This document shows, piece by piece, positions 35,165-49,035 of a DNA stretch of 64,000 nucleotides. Where the stretch lies: the NCBI GenBank assembly GCA_007844125.1, contig CM017567.1, positions 40,661,190-40,725,189 of the forward strand, read 5' to 3'. Every line of letters begins with the position of its first letter. The stretch's first letter is position 1. A program made the translations under genes and the position numbers. The notes below the pieces were generated by a model that made no database searches, was not told the DNA's origin, and saw only the letters and a list, made by a program, of their open reading frames with translations. The stretch is from Sinonovacula constricta (lineage: Eukaryota; Mollusca; Bivalvia; Cardiida; Solecurtidae).

Positions 35165-38100
35165 TATTTGTCTGCTCTTTAGAACATGGTAAACTGAAAA
35201 GTTTAAATTCTTTTAATGTATATGTATAGTTTTGTTTGCTCTTTAGTGCAATTTAAAATAATTATTTTTAAGTTGTTTATTGTATCTTGCCAGTTTGTCC
35301 GCGTTTTAGTACATTTTAAATTACCGTATATACTGATATTAAAGTATTTTAATACATTAGGTTTGTCTGCTTTTTGGTGACTTAAAATACTGATGTTACA
35401 GAATTTTAATGCATTGGGCCAGGTTTGTCTGCTTTTTAGTGTTTTTAATTACTGATATTAAAGTATTTAATAGTTCAGACCAGATGTGTCTGCATTTTAA
35501 TGATTTTAAATACTGGTATAAAAGTATTTTAATACATTAGGCCTGGGTTGTCTGCATTTTAGTGATTTTAAATACTGATATTTAAGTATTTTAATACATT
35601 AGGCCAGGTTTGTCTGCTTTTTAGTGATTTTAAATACTGATATTAAAGTATTTTAATGCATTAGACCAGGTTTGTCTGCTTTTTCGTGTTTTTAAATACT
35701 AGTATTAAAGTATTTTATACATTAGGCCTGGTTTGTCTGCTTTTAAGTGATTTTAAATACTGATATTTAAGTATTTTAATACATTAGGCCAGGTTTGTCT
35801 GCTTTTTAGTGATTTTAAATACTGATATTAAAGTATTTTAATGCATTAGACCAGGTTTGTCTGCTTTTTCGTGTTTTTAAATACTAGTATTAAAGTATTT
35901 TAATAGATTAGGCCAGGTTTGTCTGCTTTTTAGTGATTATAAATACTGATATTTAAGTATTTTAATGCATTAGACCAGGTTTGTCTGCATTTTAGTGTTT
36001 TTTGATACTGGTATTAAAGTATTTTAATACATTAGGCCAGGTTTGTCTTCTTTTTAGTGATTTTTAATACTGATATTACAGTATTTTAATGCATTAGACC
36101 AGGTTTGTCTGCTTTTTAGTGTTTTTAAATACTGGTATTAAAGTAATTAATACATTAGGCCTGGTTTGTCTGCTTTTTAGTATTTTAATTACTGATATTT
36201 AAGTATTTTAATAGATTAGGCCAGGTTTGTCTGCTTTTTAGTGTTTTAAATACTGGTATTAAAGTATTTAATACATTTGGCTTGGTTTGTCTGCTTTTTA
36301 GTGATTTTAAATACTGATATTGAAGTATGTTAATAGTTTAGACCAGGTGTGTCTGCATTTTAATGATTTTTAATACTGATATTTAAGTATTTTAATACAT
36401 TAGGCCTTGGTTGTCTGCATTTTAATGATTTTAAATACTGATATTAAAGTATTTTAATCCATTAGGCCAGGTTTGTCTGCTTTTTAGTGTTTTTAAACTC
36501 TAGTATTAAAGTATTTATTACATAAGACCAGGTTTGTCTGCTTTTCAGTGATTTTAAATACTGATATAAAGTATTTCAATAGATTAGACCAGGTTTGTCT
36601 GCTTTTTAGTGTTTTTAAACACTGGTATTAAAGTATTTAATACATTAGGCCTGGTTTGTCTGCTCTTTAGTTATTTGAATTACTGATATTACAGTATTTT
36701 AATGCATAAGACCAGGTTTGTCTGCTTTTTAGTGTTTTTAAATACTGGCATTAAAGTATTTAATACATTAGGCCTGGTTTGTCTGCTTTTTAGTGATTTT
36801 AAATACTGATATTAAAGTATTTTAATACATTAGGCCTGGGTTGTCTGCATTTTAATGATTTTAAATACTGATATTAAAGTATTTAATACATGTACATAAG
36901 GCCTGGATTGTCTGCATTTTAATGACTTTAAATACTGATATTAAAGTATTTTAATGCATTAGACTAGGTTTGTCTGCTTTTTAGTGTTTTTAAACACTGG
37001 TATTAAAGTATTTAATACTTTAGACCAGGTTTGTCTGCTTTTTAGTGATTTTTTATACTGATATAAAGTAATTTAATAGATTAGACCAGGTTTGTCTGCT
37101 TTTTAGTGATTTTAAATACTGATATTAAAGTATTTAATACATTAGGCCAGGTTTGTCTGCTCTTTAGTGATTTAAATTACTGATATTTAAGTATTTTAAT
37201 GCATGAGACCAGGTTTGTCTGCTTTTTAGTGTTTTTAAATACTGGCATTAAAGTATTTTATACATTAGGCCTGGTTTGTCTGCTTTTAAGTGATTTTAAA
37301 TACTGATATTTAAGTATTTTAATACATTAGGCCAGGTTTGTCTGCTTTTTAGTGATTTTAAATACTGATATTAAAGTATTTTAATGCATTAGACCAGGTT
37401 TGTCTGCTTTTTAGTGTTTTTAAATACTAGTATTAAAGTATTTTAATAGATTAGGCCAGGTTTGTCTGCTTTTTAGTGATTTTAAATACTGATATTTAAG
37501 TATTTTAATAGATTAGGCCAGGTTTGTCTGCTTTTTAGTGATTTTAAATACTGATATTTAAGTATTTTAATAGATTAGGCCAGGTTTGTCTGCTTTTTAG
37601 TGATTTTAAATACTGATGTTTAAGTATTTAAATGCATTAGACCAGGTTTGTCTGCATTTTAGTGTTTTTTAATACTGGTATTGAAGTATTTTAATAGATT
37701 AGACCAGGTTTGTCTGCTTTTTATTGATTTTTAATACTGATATTACAGTATTTTAATGCATTAGACCATGTTTGTCTGCTTTTTGGTGTTTTTAAATACT
37801 GGTATTAAAGTAATTAATACATTAGGCCTGGTTTGTCTGCTTTTTAGTATTTTAATTACTGATATTAAAGTATTTTAATGCATAAGACCAGGTTTGTCTG
37901 CTTTTTAGTGATTTTAAATACTGATATTACAGTATTTTAATGCATTAGTCCAGGTTTGTCTGCTTTTTAGTGTTTTTAAATACTGTTATTAAAGTATTTA
38001 GTACATCTGACCTGGTTTGTCTGCATTTTAGTGATTTTAAATACTGATATTATAATATTTAATGCATTAGATCAGATTTGTAAGCTTTTTAGTGATTTTA

Positions 38101-41100
38101 AATACTGATATTAAAGTATTTTAATGCATTAGACCAGGTTTGTCTGCTTTTTAGTGTTTTTAAATACTAGTATTAAAGTATTTAATACATTAGACCAGGT
38201 TTGTCTCCTTTTTAGTGATTTCAAATACTGATATTAAAGTATTTTAATAGATTAGACCAGGTTTGTCTGCTTTTTAGTGATTTTAAATACTGATATTAAA
38301 GTATTAAATACATTAGACCAGGTTTGTCTGCTTTTTAGTGATTTTAAATACTGACATTTAAGTATGTTAATGCATTAGTCCAGGTTTGTCTGCATTTTAG
38401 TGTTTTTAAATACTGGTATTAAAGTATTTTATACATTAGGCCATGTTGGTCTGCTTTTTAGTGATTTTAAATACTGACATTTAAGTATGTTAATGCATTA
38501 GTCCAGGTTTGTCTGCATTTTAGTGTTTTTAAATACTGGTATTAAAGTATTTTATACATAAGGCCTGGTTTGTCTGCTTTTAAGTGATTTTAAATACTGA
38601 TATTTAAGTATTTTAATACATTAGGCCAGGTTTGTCTGCTTTTTAGTGATTTTAAATACTGATATTAAAGTATTTTAATGCATTAGACCAGGTTTGTCTG
38701 CTTTTTCGTGTTTTTAAATACTAGTATTAAAGTATTTTAATAGATTAGGCCAGGTTTGTCTGCTTTTTAGTGATTATAAATACTGATATTTAAGTATTTT
38801 AATGCATTAGACCAGGTTTGTCTGCATTTTAGTGTTTTTTGATACTGGTATTAAAGTATTTTAATACATTAGGCCAGGTTTGTCTTCTTTTTAGTGATTT
38901 TTAATACTGATATTACAGTATTTTAATGCATTAGACCAGGTTTGTCTGCTTTTTAGTGTTTTTAAATACTGGTATTAAAGTAATTAATACATTAGGCCTG
39001 GTTTGTCTGCTTTTTAGTATTTTAATTACTGATATTTAAGTATTTTAATAGATTAGACCAGGTTTGTCTGCTTTTTAGTGTTTTAAATACTGGTATTAAA
39101 GTATTTAATACATTTGGCTTGGTTTGTCTGCTTTTTAGTGATTTTAAATACTGATATTGAAGTATGTTAATAGTTTAGACCAGGTGTGTCTGCATTTTAA
39201 TGATTTTTAATACTGATATTTAAGTATTTTAATACATTAGGCCTTGGTTGTCTGCATTTTAATGATTTTAAATACTGATATTAAAGTATTTTAATCCATT
39301 AGGCCAGGTTTGTCTGCTTTTTAGTGTTTTTAAACTCTAGTATTAAAGTATTTATTACATAAGACCAGGTTTGTCTGCTTTTCAGTGATTTTAAATACTG
39401 ATATAAAGTATTTCAATAGATTAGACCAGGTTTGTCTGCTTTTTAGTGTTTTTAAACACTGGTATTAAAGTATTTAATACATTAGGCCTGGTTTGTCTGC
39501 TCTTTAGTTATTTGAATTACTGATATTACAGTATTTTAATGCATAAGACCAGGTTTGTCTGCTTTTTAGTGTTTTTAAATACTGGCATTAAAGTATTTAA
39601 TACATTAGGCCTGGTTTGTCTGCTTTTTAGTGATTTTAAATACTGATATTAAAGTATTTTAATACATTAGGCCTGGGTTGTCTGCATTTTAATGATTTTA
39701 AATACTGATATTAAAGTATTTAATACATGTACATAAGGCCTGGATTGTCTGCATTTTAATGACTTTAAATACTGATATTAAAGTATTTTAATGCATTAGA
39801 CTAGGTTTGTCTGCTTTTTAGTGTTTTTAAACACTGGTATTAAAGTATTTAATACTTTAGACCAGGTTTGTCTGCTTTTTAGTGATTTTTTATACTGATA
39901 TAAAGTAATTTAATAGATTAGACCAGGTTTGTCTGCTTTTTAGTGATTTTAAATACTGATATTAAAGTATTTAATACATTAGGCCAGGTTTGTCTGCTCT
40001 TTAGTGATTTAAATTACTGATATTTAAGTATTTTAATGCATGAGACCAGGTTTGTCTGCTTTTTAGTGTTTTTAAATACTGGCATTAAAGTATTTTATAC
40101 ATTAGGCCTGGTTTGTCTGCTTTTAAGTGATTTTAAATACTGATATTTAAGTATTTTAATACATTAGGCCAGGTTTGTCTGCTTTTTAGTGATTTTAAAT
40201 ACTGATATTAAAGTATTTTAATGCATTAGACCAGGTTTGTCTGCTTTTTAGTGTTTTTAAATACTAGTATTAAAGTATTTTAATAGATTAGGCCAGGTTT
40301 GTCTGCTTTTTAGTGATTTTAAATACTGATATTTAAGTATTTTAATAGATTAGGCCAGGTTTGTCTGCTTTTTAGTGATTTTAAATACTGATATTTAAGT
40401 ATTTTAATAGATTAGGCCAGGTTTGTCTGCTTTTTAGTGATTTTAAATACTGATGTTTAAGTATTTAAATGCATTAGACCAGGTTTGTCTGCATTTTAGT
40501 GTTTTTTAATACTGGTATTGAAGTATTTTAATAGATTAGACCAGGTTTGTCTGCTTTTTATTGATTTTTAATACTGATATTACAGTATTTTAATGCATTA
40601 GACCATGTTTGTCTGCTTTTTGGTGTTTTTAAATACTGGTATTAAAGTAATTAATACATTAGGCCTGGTTTGTCTGCTTTTTAGTATTTTAATTACTGAT
40701 ATTAAAGTATTTTAATGCATAAGACCAGGTTTGTCTGCTTTTTAGTGATTTTAAATACTGATATTACAGTATTTTAATGCATTAGTCCAGGTTTGTCTGC
40801 TTTTTAGTGTTTTTAAATACTGTTATTAAAGTATTTAGTACATCTGACCTGGTTTGTCTGCATTTTAGTGATTTTAAATACTGATATTATAATATTTAAT
40901 GCATTAGATCAGATTTGTAAGCTTTTTAGTGATTTTAAATACTGATATTAAAGTATTTTAATGCATTAGACCAGGTTTGTCTGCTTTTTAGTGTTTTTAA
41001 ATACTAGTATTAAAGTATTTAATACATTAGACCAGGTTTGTCTCCTTTTTAGTGATTTCAAATACTGATATTAAAGTATTTTAATAGATTAGACCAGGTT

Positions 41101-44100
41101 TGTCTGCTTTTTAGTGATTTTAAATACTGATATTAAAGTATTAAATACATTAGACCAGGTTTGTCTGCTTTTTAGTGATTTTAAATACTGACATTTAAGT
41201 ATGTTAATGCATTAGTCCAGGTTTGTCTGCATTTTAGTGTTTTTAAATACTGGTATTAAAGTATTTTATACATTAGGCCATGTTGGTCTGCTTTTTAGTG
41301 ATTTTAAATACTGACATTTAAGTATGTTAATGCATTAGTCCAGGTTTGTCTGCATTTTAGTGTTTTTAAATACTGGTATTAAAGTATTTTATACATAAGG
41401 CCTGGTTTGTCTGCTTTTAAGTGATTTTAAATACTGATATTTAAGTATTTTAATACATTAGGCCAGGTTTGTCTGCTTTTTAGTGATTTTAAATACTGAT
41501 ATTAAAGTATTTTAATGCATTAGACCAGGTTTGTCTGCTTTTTCGTGTTTTTAAATACTAGTATTAAAGTATTTTAATAGATTAGGCCAGGTTTGTCTGC
41601 TTTTTAGTGTTTTTAAACACTGGTATTAAAGTATTTAATACTTTAGACCAGGTTTGTCTGCTTTTTAGTGATTTTTAATACTGATATAAAGTAATTTAAT
41701 AGATGAGACCAGGTTTGTCTGCTTTTTAGTGATTTTAAATACTGATATTGAAGTATTTAATACATTAGGCCAGGTTTGTCTGCTCTTTAGTGATTTAAAT
41801 TACTGATATTTAAGTATTTTAATGCATGAGACCAGGTTTGTCTGCTTTTTAGTGTTTTTAAATACTGGCATTAAAGTATTTTATACATTAGGCCTGGTTT
41901 GTCTGCTTTTAAGTGATTTTAAATACTGATATTTAAGTATTTTAATACATTAGGCCAGGTTTGTCTGCTTTTTAGTGATTTTAAATACTGATATTTAAGT
42001 ATTTTAATGCATGAGACCAGGTTTGTCTGCTTTTTAGTGTTTTTAAATACTAGTATTAAAGTATTTTAATAGATTAGGCCAGGTTTGTCTGCTTTTTAGT
42101 GATTTTAAATACTGATATTTAAGTATTTTAATAGATTAGGCCAGGTTTGTCTGCTTTTTAGTGATTTTAAATACTGATATTACAGTATTTTAATGCATTA
42201 GTCCAGGTTTGTCTGCTTTTTAGTGTTTTTAAATACTGTTATTAAAGTATTTAGTACATCTGACCTGGTTTGTCTGCATTTTAGTGATTTTAAATACTGA
42301 TATTATAATATTTAATGCATTAGATCAGATTTGTAAGCTTTTTAGTGATTTTAAATACTGATATTAAAGTATTTTAATGCATTAGACCAGGTTTGTCTGC
42401 TTTTTAGTGTTTTTAAATACTAGTATTAAAGTATTTAATACATTAGACCAGGTTTGTCTCCTTTTTAGTGATTTCAAATACTGATATTAAAGTATTTTAA
42501 TAGATTAGACCAGGTTTGTCTGCTTTTTAGTGATTTTAAATACTGATATTAAAGTATTAAATACATTAGACCAGGTTTGTCTGCTTTTTAGTGATTTTAA
42601 ATACTGACATTTAAGTATGTTAATGCATTAGTCCAGGTTTGTCTGCATTTTAGTGTTTTTAAATACTGGTATTAAAGTATTTTATACATTAGGCCATGTT
42701 GGTCTGCTTTTTAGTGATTTTAAATACTGACATTTAAGTATGTTAATGCATTAGTCCAGGTTTGTCTGCATTTTAGTGTTTTTAAATACTGGTATTAAAG
42801 TATTTTATACATAAGGCCTGGTTTGTCTGCTTTTAAGTGATTTTAAATACTGATATTTAAGTATTTTAATACATTAGGCCAGGTTTGTCTGCTTTTTAGT
42901 GATTTTAAATACTGATATTAAAGTATTTTAATGCATTAGACCAGGTTTGTCTGCTTTTTCGTGTTTTTAAATACTAGTATTAAAGTATTTTAATAGATTA
43001 GGCCAGGTTTGTCTGCTTTTTAGTGTTTTTAAACACTGGTATTAAAGTATTTAATACTTTAGACCAGGTTTGTCTGCTTTTTAGTGATTTTTAATACTGA
43101 TATAAAGTAATTTAATAGATTAGACCAGGTTTGTCTGCTTTTTAGTGATTTTAAATACTGATATTGAAGTATTTAATACATTAGGCCAGGTTTGTCTGCT
43201 CTTTAGTGATTTAAATTACTGATATTTAAGTATTTTAATGCATGAGACCAGGTTTGTCTGCTTTTTAGTGTTTTTAAATACTGGCATTAAAGTATTTTAT
43301 ACATTAGGCCTGGTTTGTCTGCTTTTAAGTGATTTTAAATACTGATATTTAAATATTTTAATACATTAGGCCAGGTTTGTCTGCTTTTTAGTGATTTTAA
43401 ATACTGATATTTAAGTATTTTAATGCATGAGACCAGGTTTGTCTGCTTTTTAGTGTTTTTAAATACTAGTATTAAAGTATTTTAATAGATTAGGCCAGGT
43501 TTGTCTGCTTTTTAGTGATTTTAAATACTGATATTTAAGTATTTTAATAGATTAGGCCAGGTTTGTCTGCTTTTTAGTGATTTTAAATACTGATATTACA
43601 GTATTTTAATGCATTAGTCCAGGTTTGTCTGCTTTTTAGTGTTTTTAAATACTGTTATTAAAGTATTTAGTACATCTGACCTGGTTTGTCTGCATTTTAG
43701 TGATTTTAAATACTGATATTATAATATTTAATGCATTAGATCAGATTTGTAAGCTTTTTAGTGATTTTAAATACTGATATTAAAGTATTTTAATGCATTA
43801 GACCAGGTTTGTCTGCTTTTTAGTGTTTTTAAATACTAGTATTAAAGTATTTAATACATTAGACCAGGTTTGTCTCCTTTTTAGTGATTTCAAATACTGA
43901 TATTAAAGTATTTTAATAGATTAGACCAGGTTTGTCTGCTTTTTAGTGATTTTAAATACTGATATTAAAGTATTAAATACATTAGACCAGGTTTGTCTGC
44001 TTTTTAGTGATTTTAAATACTGACATTTAAGTATGTTAATGCATTAGTCCAGGTTTGTCTGCATTTTAGTGTTTTTAAATACTGGTATTAAAGTATTTTA

Positions 44101-46628
44101 TACATTAGGCCATGTTGGTCTGCTTTTTAGTGATTTTAAATACTGACATTTAAGTATGTTAATGCATTAGTCCAGGTTTGTCTGCATTTTAGTGTTTTTA
44201 AATACTGGTATTAAAGTATTTTATACATAAGGCCTGGTTTGTCTGCTTTTAAGTGATTTTAAATACTGATATTTAAGTATTTTAATACATTAGGCCAGGT
44301 TTGTCTGCTTTTTAGTGATTTTAAATACTGATATTAAAGTATTTTAATGCATTAGACCAGGTTTGTCTGCTTTTTCGTGTTTTTAAATACTAGTATTAAA
44401 GTATTTTAATAGATTAGGCCAGGTTTGTCTGCTTTTTAGTGATTATAAATACTGATATTTAAGTATTTTAATGCATTAGACCAGGTTTGTCTGCATTTTA
44501 GTGTTTTTTGATACTGGTATTAAAGTATTTTAATACATTAGGCCAGGTTTGTCTTCTTTTTAGTGATTTTTAATACTGATATTACAGTACTTTAATGCAT
44601 TAGACCAGGTTTGTCTGCTTTTTAGTGTTTTTAAATACTGGTATTAAAGTAATTAATACATTAGGCCTGGTTTGTCTGCTTTTTAGTATTTTAATTACTG
44701 ATATTTAAGTATTTTAATAGATTAGACCAGGTTTGTCTGCTTTTTAGTGTTTTAAATACTGGTATTAAAGTATTTAATACATTTGGCTTGGTTTGTCTGC
44801 TTTTTAGTGATTTTAAATACTGATATTGAAGTATGTTAATAGTTTAGACCAGGTGTGTCTGCATTTTAATGATTTTAAATACTGATATTTAAGTATTTTA
44901 ATACATTAGGCCTTGGTTGTCTGCATTTTAATGATTTTAAATACTGATATTAAAGTATTTTAATCCATTAGGCCAGGTTTGTCTGCTTTTTAGTGTTTTT
45001 AAACTCTAGTATTAAAGTATTTATTACATAAGACCAGGTTTGTCTGCTTTTCAGTGATTTTAAATACTGATATAAAGTATTTTAATAGATTAGACCAGGT
45101 TTGTCTGCTTTTTAGTGTTTTTAAACACTGGTATTAAAGTATTTAATACATTAGGCCTGGTTTGTCTGCTCTTTAGTTATTTGAATTACTGATATTACAG
45201 TATTTTAATGCATAAGGCCAGGTTTGTCTGCTTTTTAGTGTTTTTAAATACTGGCATTAAAGTATTTAATACATTAGGCCTGGTTTGTCTGCTTTTTAGT
45301 GTTTTTAAACACTGGTATTAAAGTATTTAATACTTTAGACCAGGTTTGTCTGCTTTTTAGTGATTTTTAATACTGATATAAAGTAATTTAATAGATTAGA
45401 CCAGGTTTGTCTGCTTTTTAGTGATTTTAAATACTGATATTGAAGTATTTAATACATTAGGCCAGGTTTGTCTGCTCTTTAGTGATTTAAATTACTGATA
45501 TTTAAGTATTTTAATGCATGAGACCAGGTTTGTCTGCTTTTTAGTGTTTTTAAATACTGGCATTAAAGTATTTTATACATTAGGCCTGGTTTGTCTGCTT
45601 TTAAGTGATTTTAAATACTGATATTTAAGTATTTTAATACATTAGGCCAGGTTTGTCTGCTTTTTAGTGATTTTAAATACTGATATTAAAGTATTTTAAT
45701 GCATTAGACCAGGTTTGTCTGCTTTTTATTGTTTTTAAATACTAGTATTAAAGTATTTTAATAGATTAGGCCAGGTTTGTCTGCTTTTTAGTGATTTTAA
45801 ATACTGATATTTAAGTATTTTAATAGATTAGGCCAGGTTTGTCTGCTTTTTAGTGATTTTAAATACTGATATTTAAGTATTTTAATAGATTAGGCCAGGT
45901 TTGTCTGCTTTTTAGTGATTTTAAATACTGATGTTTAAGTATTTAAATGCATTAGACCAGGTTTGTCTGCATTTTAGTGTTTTTTAATACTGGTATTGAA
46001 GTATTTTAATAGATTAGACCAGGTTTGTCTGCTTTTTATTGATTTTTAATACTGATATTACAGTATTTTAATGCATTAGACCATGTTTGTCTGCTTTTTA
46101 GTGTTTTTAAATACTGGTATTAAAGTATTTAATACATTAGGTCAGGTTTGTCTGCTTTTTAGTGATTTTAAATACTGATATTACAGTATTTTAATGCATT
46201 AGTCCAGGTTTGTCTGCTTTTTAGTGTTTTTAAATACTGTTATTAAAGTATTTAGTACATCTGACCTGGTTTGTCTGCATTTTAGTGATTTTAAATACTG
46301 ATAGTATTTTAATACATTAGGCCAGGTTTGTATGCTTTTTGTGATTTTAAATACTGATATTAAAGCATTTTTATAGATTACACCAGGTTTGTCTGCTTTT
46401 TAGTGATTTTACATACTGATATTAAAGTATTTTAATGCATTAGACCAGGTTTGCCTGCTTTTTAGTGTTTTTTAAATACTGGTATTAAAGGATTTAATAC
46501 ATTAGGCCAGGTTTGTCTTGATTTTAGTGAGTTTAACTACTGATAATAAAGTATTTCAATGCACTAGACCAGGATTGTCTGCTTTTTAGTGTTTTTACAT
46601 ACTGATATTAAAGTATTTTAATACATTA
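35165..46628. repeat. Satellite A: 62 bp unit, roughly 180 copies, higher-order repeats
   Basis: Direct tandem units containing AGGTTTGTCTGCTTTTTAG, then ATTTTAAATACTGATATTAA and AGTATTTTAATACATTAG. Lengths of 61-62 bp dominate. The outermost units at 35165-35290 and 46280-46628 are more diverged, as expected at array edges. A rare variant (GATCAGATTTGTAAGC) occurs at 38071, 40906, 42322 and 43738, giving steps of 2835, 1416 and 1416 bp, so long blocks of about 46 and 23 units were copied as wholes. Block boundaries are mosaic. No open frame of 60 or more codons lies inside. The array ends at the splice acceptor of the first recognised protease exon. Confidence 0.98.
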
Positions 46629-47350
46629 GATCAGCTGGAAGACCTTCCTACATTAAGTCCTTTGCCCCAACCCAAGCGGTGTGAGGCTGAGTAGTCAGAG
46701 GAGTTACAAATCGGCGACTCTGCCACAGGTGGCGGGCCAAAGCAACAAGTGTCTGAAGAATTTGGTGATTCTGTGCTGCAAGGCAAGACAATATATTTGT
46801 TGATCACACGCATGTACATGAACATGCACACACTAGTTGATCCATGTAATAAATTTGTTGATGACATGCTAATACATGAACATGCACACACTAGTTTATC
46901 AATGTAATATTATGAACAGAAAAGAAGCAATATGAAATAAACATTTCATGTTTTAATATAAGAACAACTTACTGAAATTTGACAAAAAATACACAGGTAT
47001 CTAAAGCCATCTTATCAGATGTGAATGTGAAATGCATGTATGACATAATTCAATAGAATCCAGTGCTGGGGTTCATCAGAGTCTAACTGTTTTGAAGAGA
47101 ATGGTGCTAGAGAAGCTGGAGATGGTAAAGAACAGGATACTTCACATCAGTGCCAAACATTTACTGGAAGACATAGGCAAAAAAATGGAAAATATCTTGA
47201 AAAAAAGCCAGAAGGTCCATTGGGAGAAACCCCCATTCAGCTTAAGACACAGAAAAAAAAGAAAAGTTACCTTGATACCTTGATTGCCAAATCTTATAAA
47301 TAATCATAAAAGGCACCTGGCTGAAGAAGTGTAAAATGTAACATTTAAAT

Positions 47351-47443
47351 TACATTCTCAATTCAACGACACTTATTTTACAATAGTTTACTTTTTACAT
47401 TCTAAATTTATCGACACTTATTTTACAATAGTTTACTTTTACC
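47351..47443. repeat. Tandem duplication, about 45 bp period, two copies
   Basis: CGACACTTATTTTACAATAG followed by TTTACTTTT occurs twice, preceded by ACATTCT in both copies. It lies in an intron of the protease pseudogene. Confidence 0.9.
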
Positions 47444-48582
47444 TCAAATTAATATCACATTGTAAATATCAAAAACTTCTTGCAGTTATGATATTGATGG
47501 CATTCATATGCATCTTAAAACATCTTGGTCACAGCTGGTCAAATTTGCATTTTTAGCCAAAGAGGAAAACTTTGTTGAACCACAATGAATAATTGACTAT
47601 AACCCTGATCAGTGTATATATTTACTATAGTATATGTGGCCATGCTGGCCTCAAAAGATTGTACTGCTTTTCAGTTGGGGAGAATAAAAAGACTTAAGTC
47701 TGTTAAAAGTCTATTATTCAAAGAACTGTACATTGTGGAAAAGTATATATTTACCAATTGCATACCAGTATGTATTGCTTTTCCTAAGTCCATCATAAAA
47801 TGTAAAGAAAATTGTAGAAAAACACATATTTACTAATTACATACTTCTATTTATTGCTGTCTAAGTCTTTGATTTAAAGTAAATTGTAGAAAGTTTATAT
47901 ATTTACTTTTTTGCAGACATCTCTAACAAAGATGAGAAAAATTTCACCATGACCTTGCACTCTCAACATTCTTTTGAAAGTATGTATAATTTCCAAAACT
48001 TGATAAGTTTTAAAATTGTAAACCAAAACTGCCTGTTTATAGAAGTAGAGTATACTTGTCACATTTTATTTTTCTTCTGTCTCCTGGAGCATATCCCCAA
48101 ATATTTTGAGTGTGATGATTACCGAGTTTTGATTTATATAAAAAAGAACTTATTTCATGTGTTAAAATTACTTCAATATGTACAATTTTAACCACATAGA
48201 AATTGAAAGTTTTCATCTGTGGAGGAAGTCCCATGACAAATGTTCAGATAGGACCTTTACCCAAGCAAGCAGTTTTATTAAATCTAATATAGGTCAGTCC
48301 TTTACATCTTATTTTTATGGAAACAATTGTGTTTTAATTTGCATTTTCTCTTTCCAGAGCATTGGAAAACAGCTACTGCAGATGATGACTCTATTGTTGT
48401 GAAAATTGGGCCGTTTACTCTTGGCGAAGACTCTTTTCATTTTCTCAAGTCAACTTTAACAGATGAGGTAACAGCTTAATTTGCACACTTATAACTTAAT
48501 CTTGACTCTTCTTTACTGCAGTTTTACATCAGCAATTGGCTTGTTCAAACCAAAACTAAAAGTATACCAACCTTTCATCACT

Positions 48583-49035
48583 TAATGCCGGGCTGGAAAA
48601 ATACAGTAGCCTGATGTCCTGGACAAGTCAAAATAGTTTCGGGCTACTGGTCATTGATCATTAAATCAGTCCCAGACAAGTCATAAAGCGGCAATCAGGC
48701 AAGTGACAAATTAACAGCAGTTTTCTAATTAGTGATGAAGACAATCAATTTCACGCCAGGAGCATTTATCAACAAAACGTAAATGTGGTACATGTACAAT
48801 GCATGTACCTGTTCAAAACAGTCAATCACGACACGCGATACATAAATGCTTCTAGACCAAAAAAAAGACACAACCTGATATTATACCTTGTTTGTTAGTT
48901 GTTGATATGGCAAATGTGTTGTTGTGTTTGTTAATTGAAAATGATGCAAATTCTTGGACAAGTCAGTTTTGTCCAGGTTACTAGTCCAGGACTAGTCGTT
49001 ACAAAGAAAAAAATGTCCAGCTCTGCTACGCTTAA
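48583..49035. mobile_element. Possible short inverted-repeat element in the last intron of the protease pseudogene
   Basis: The left part (ATGCCGGGCTGGAAAAATACAG, with CCTGGACAAGTC and GGGCTACTGGTC inside) resembles the inverted right part (GTAGCAGAGCTGGACATT, with CTGGACTAGTAACCTGGACA). Ends match only loosely, so this is an old copy or a composite. Confidence 0.4.

Noticed and set aside
46631..46891. 86-codon minus frame at the satellite A edge
   Set aside because: The plus strand reads a better coding exon over the same bases that joins in phase with five more exons.
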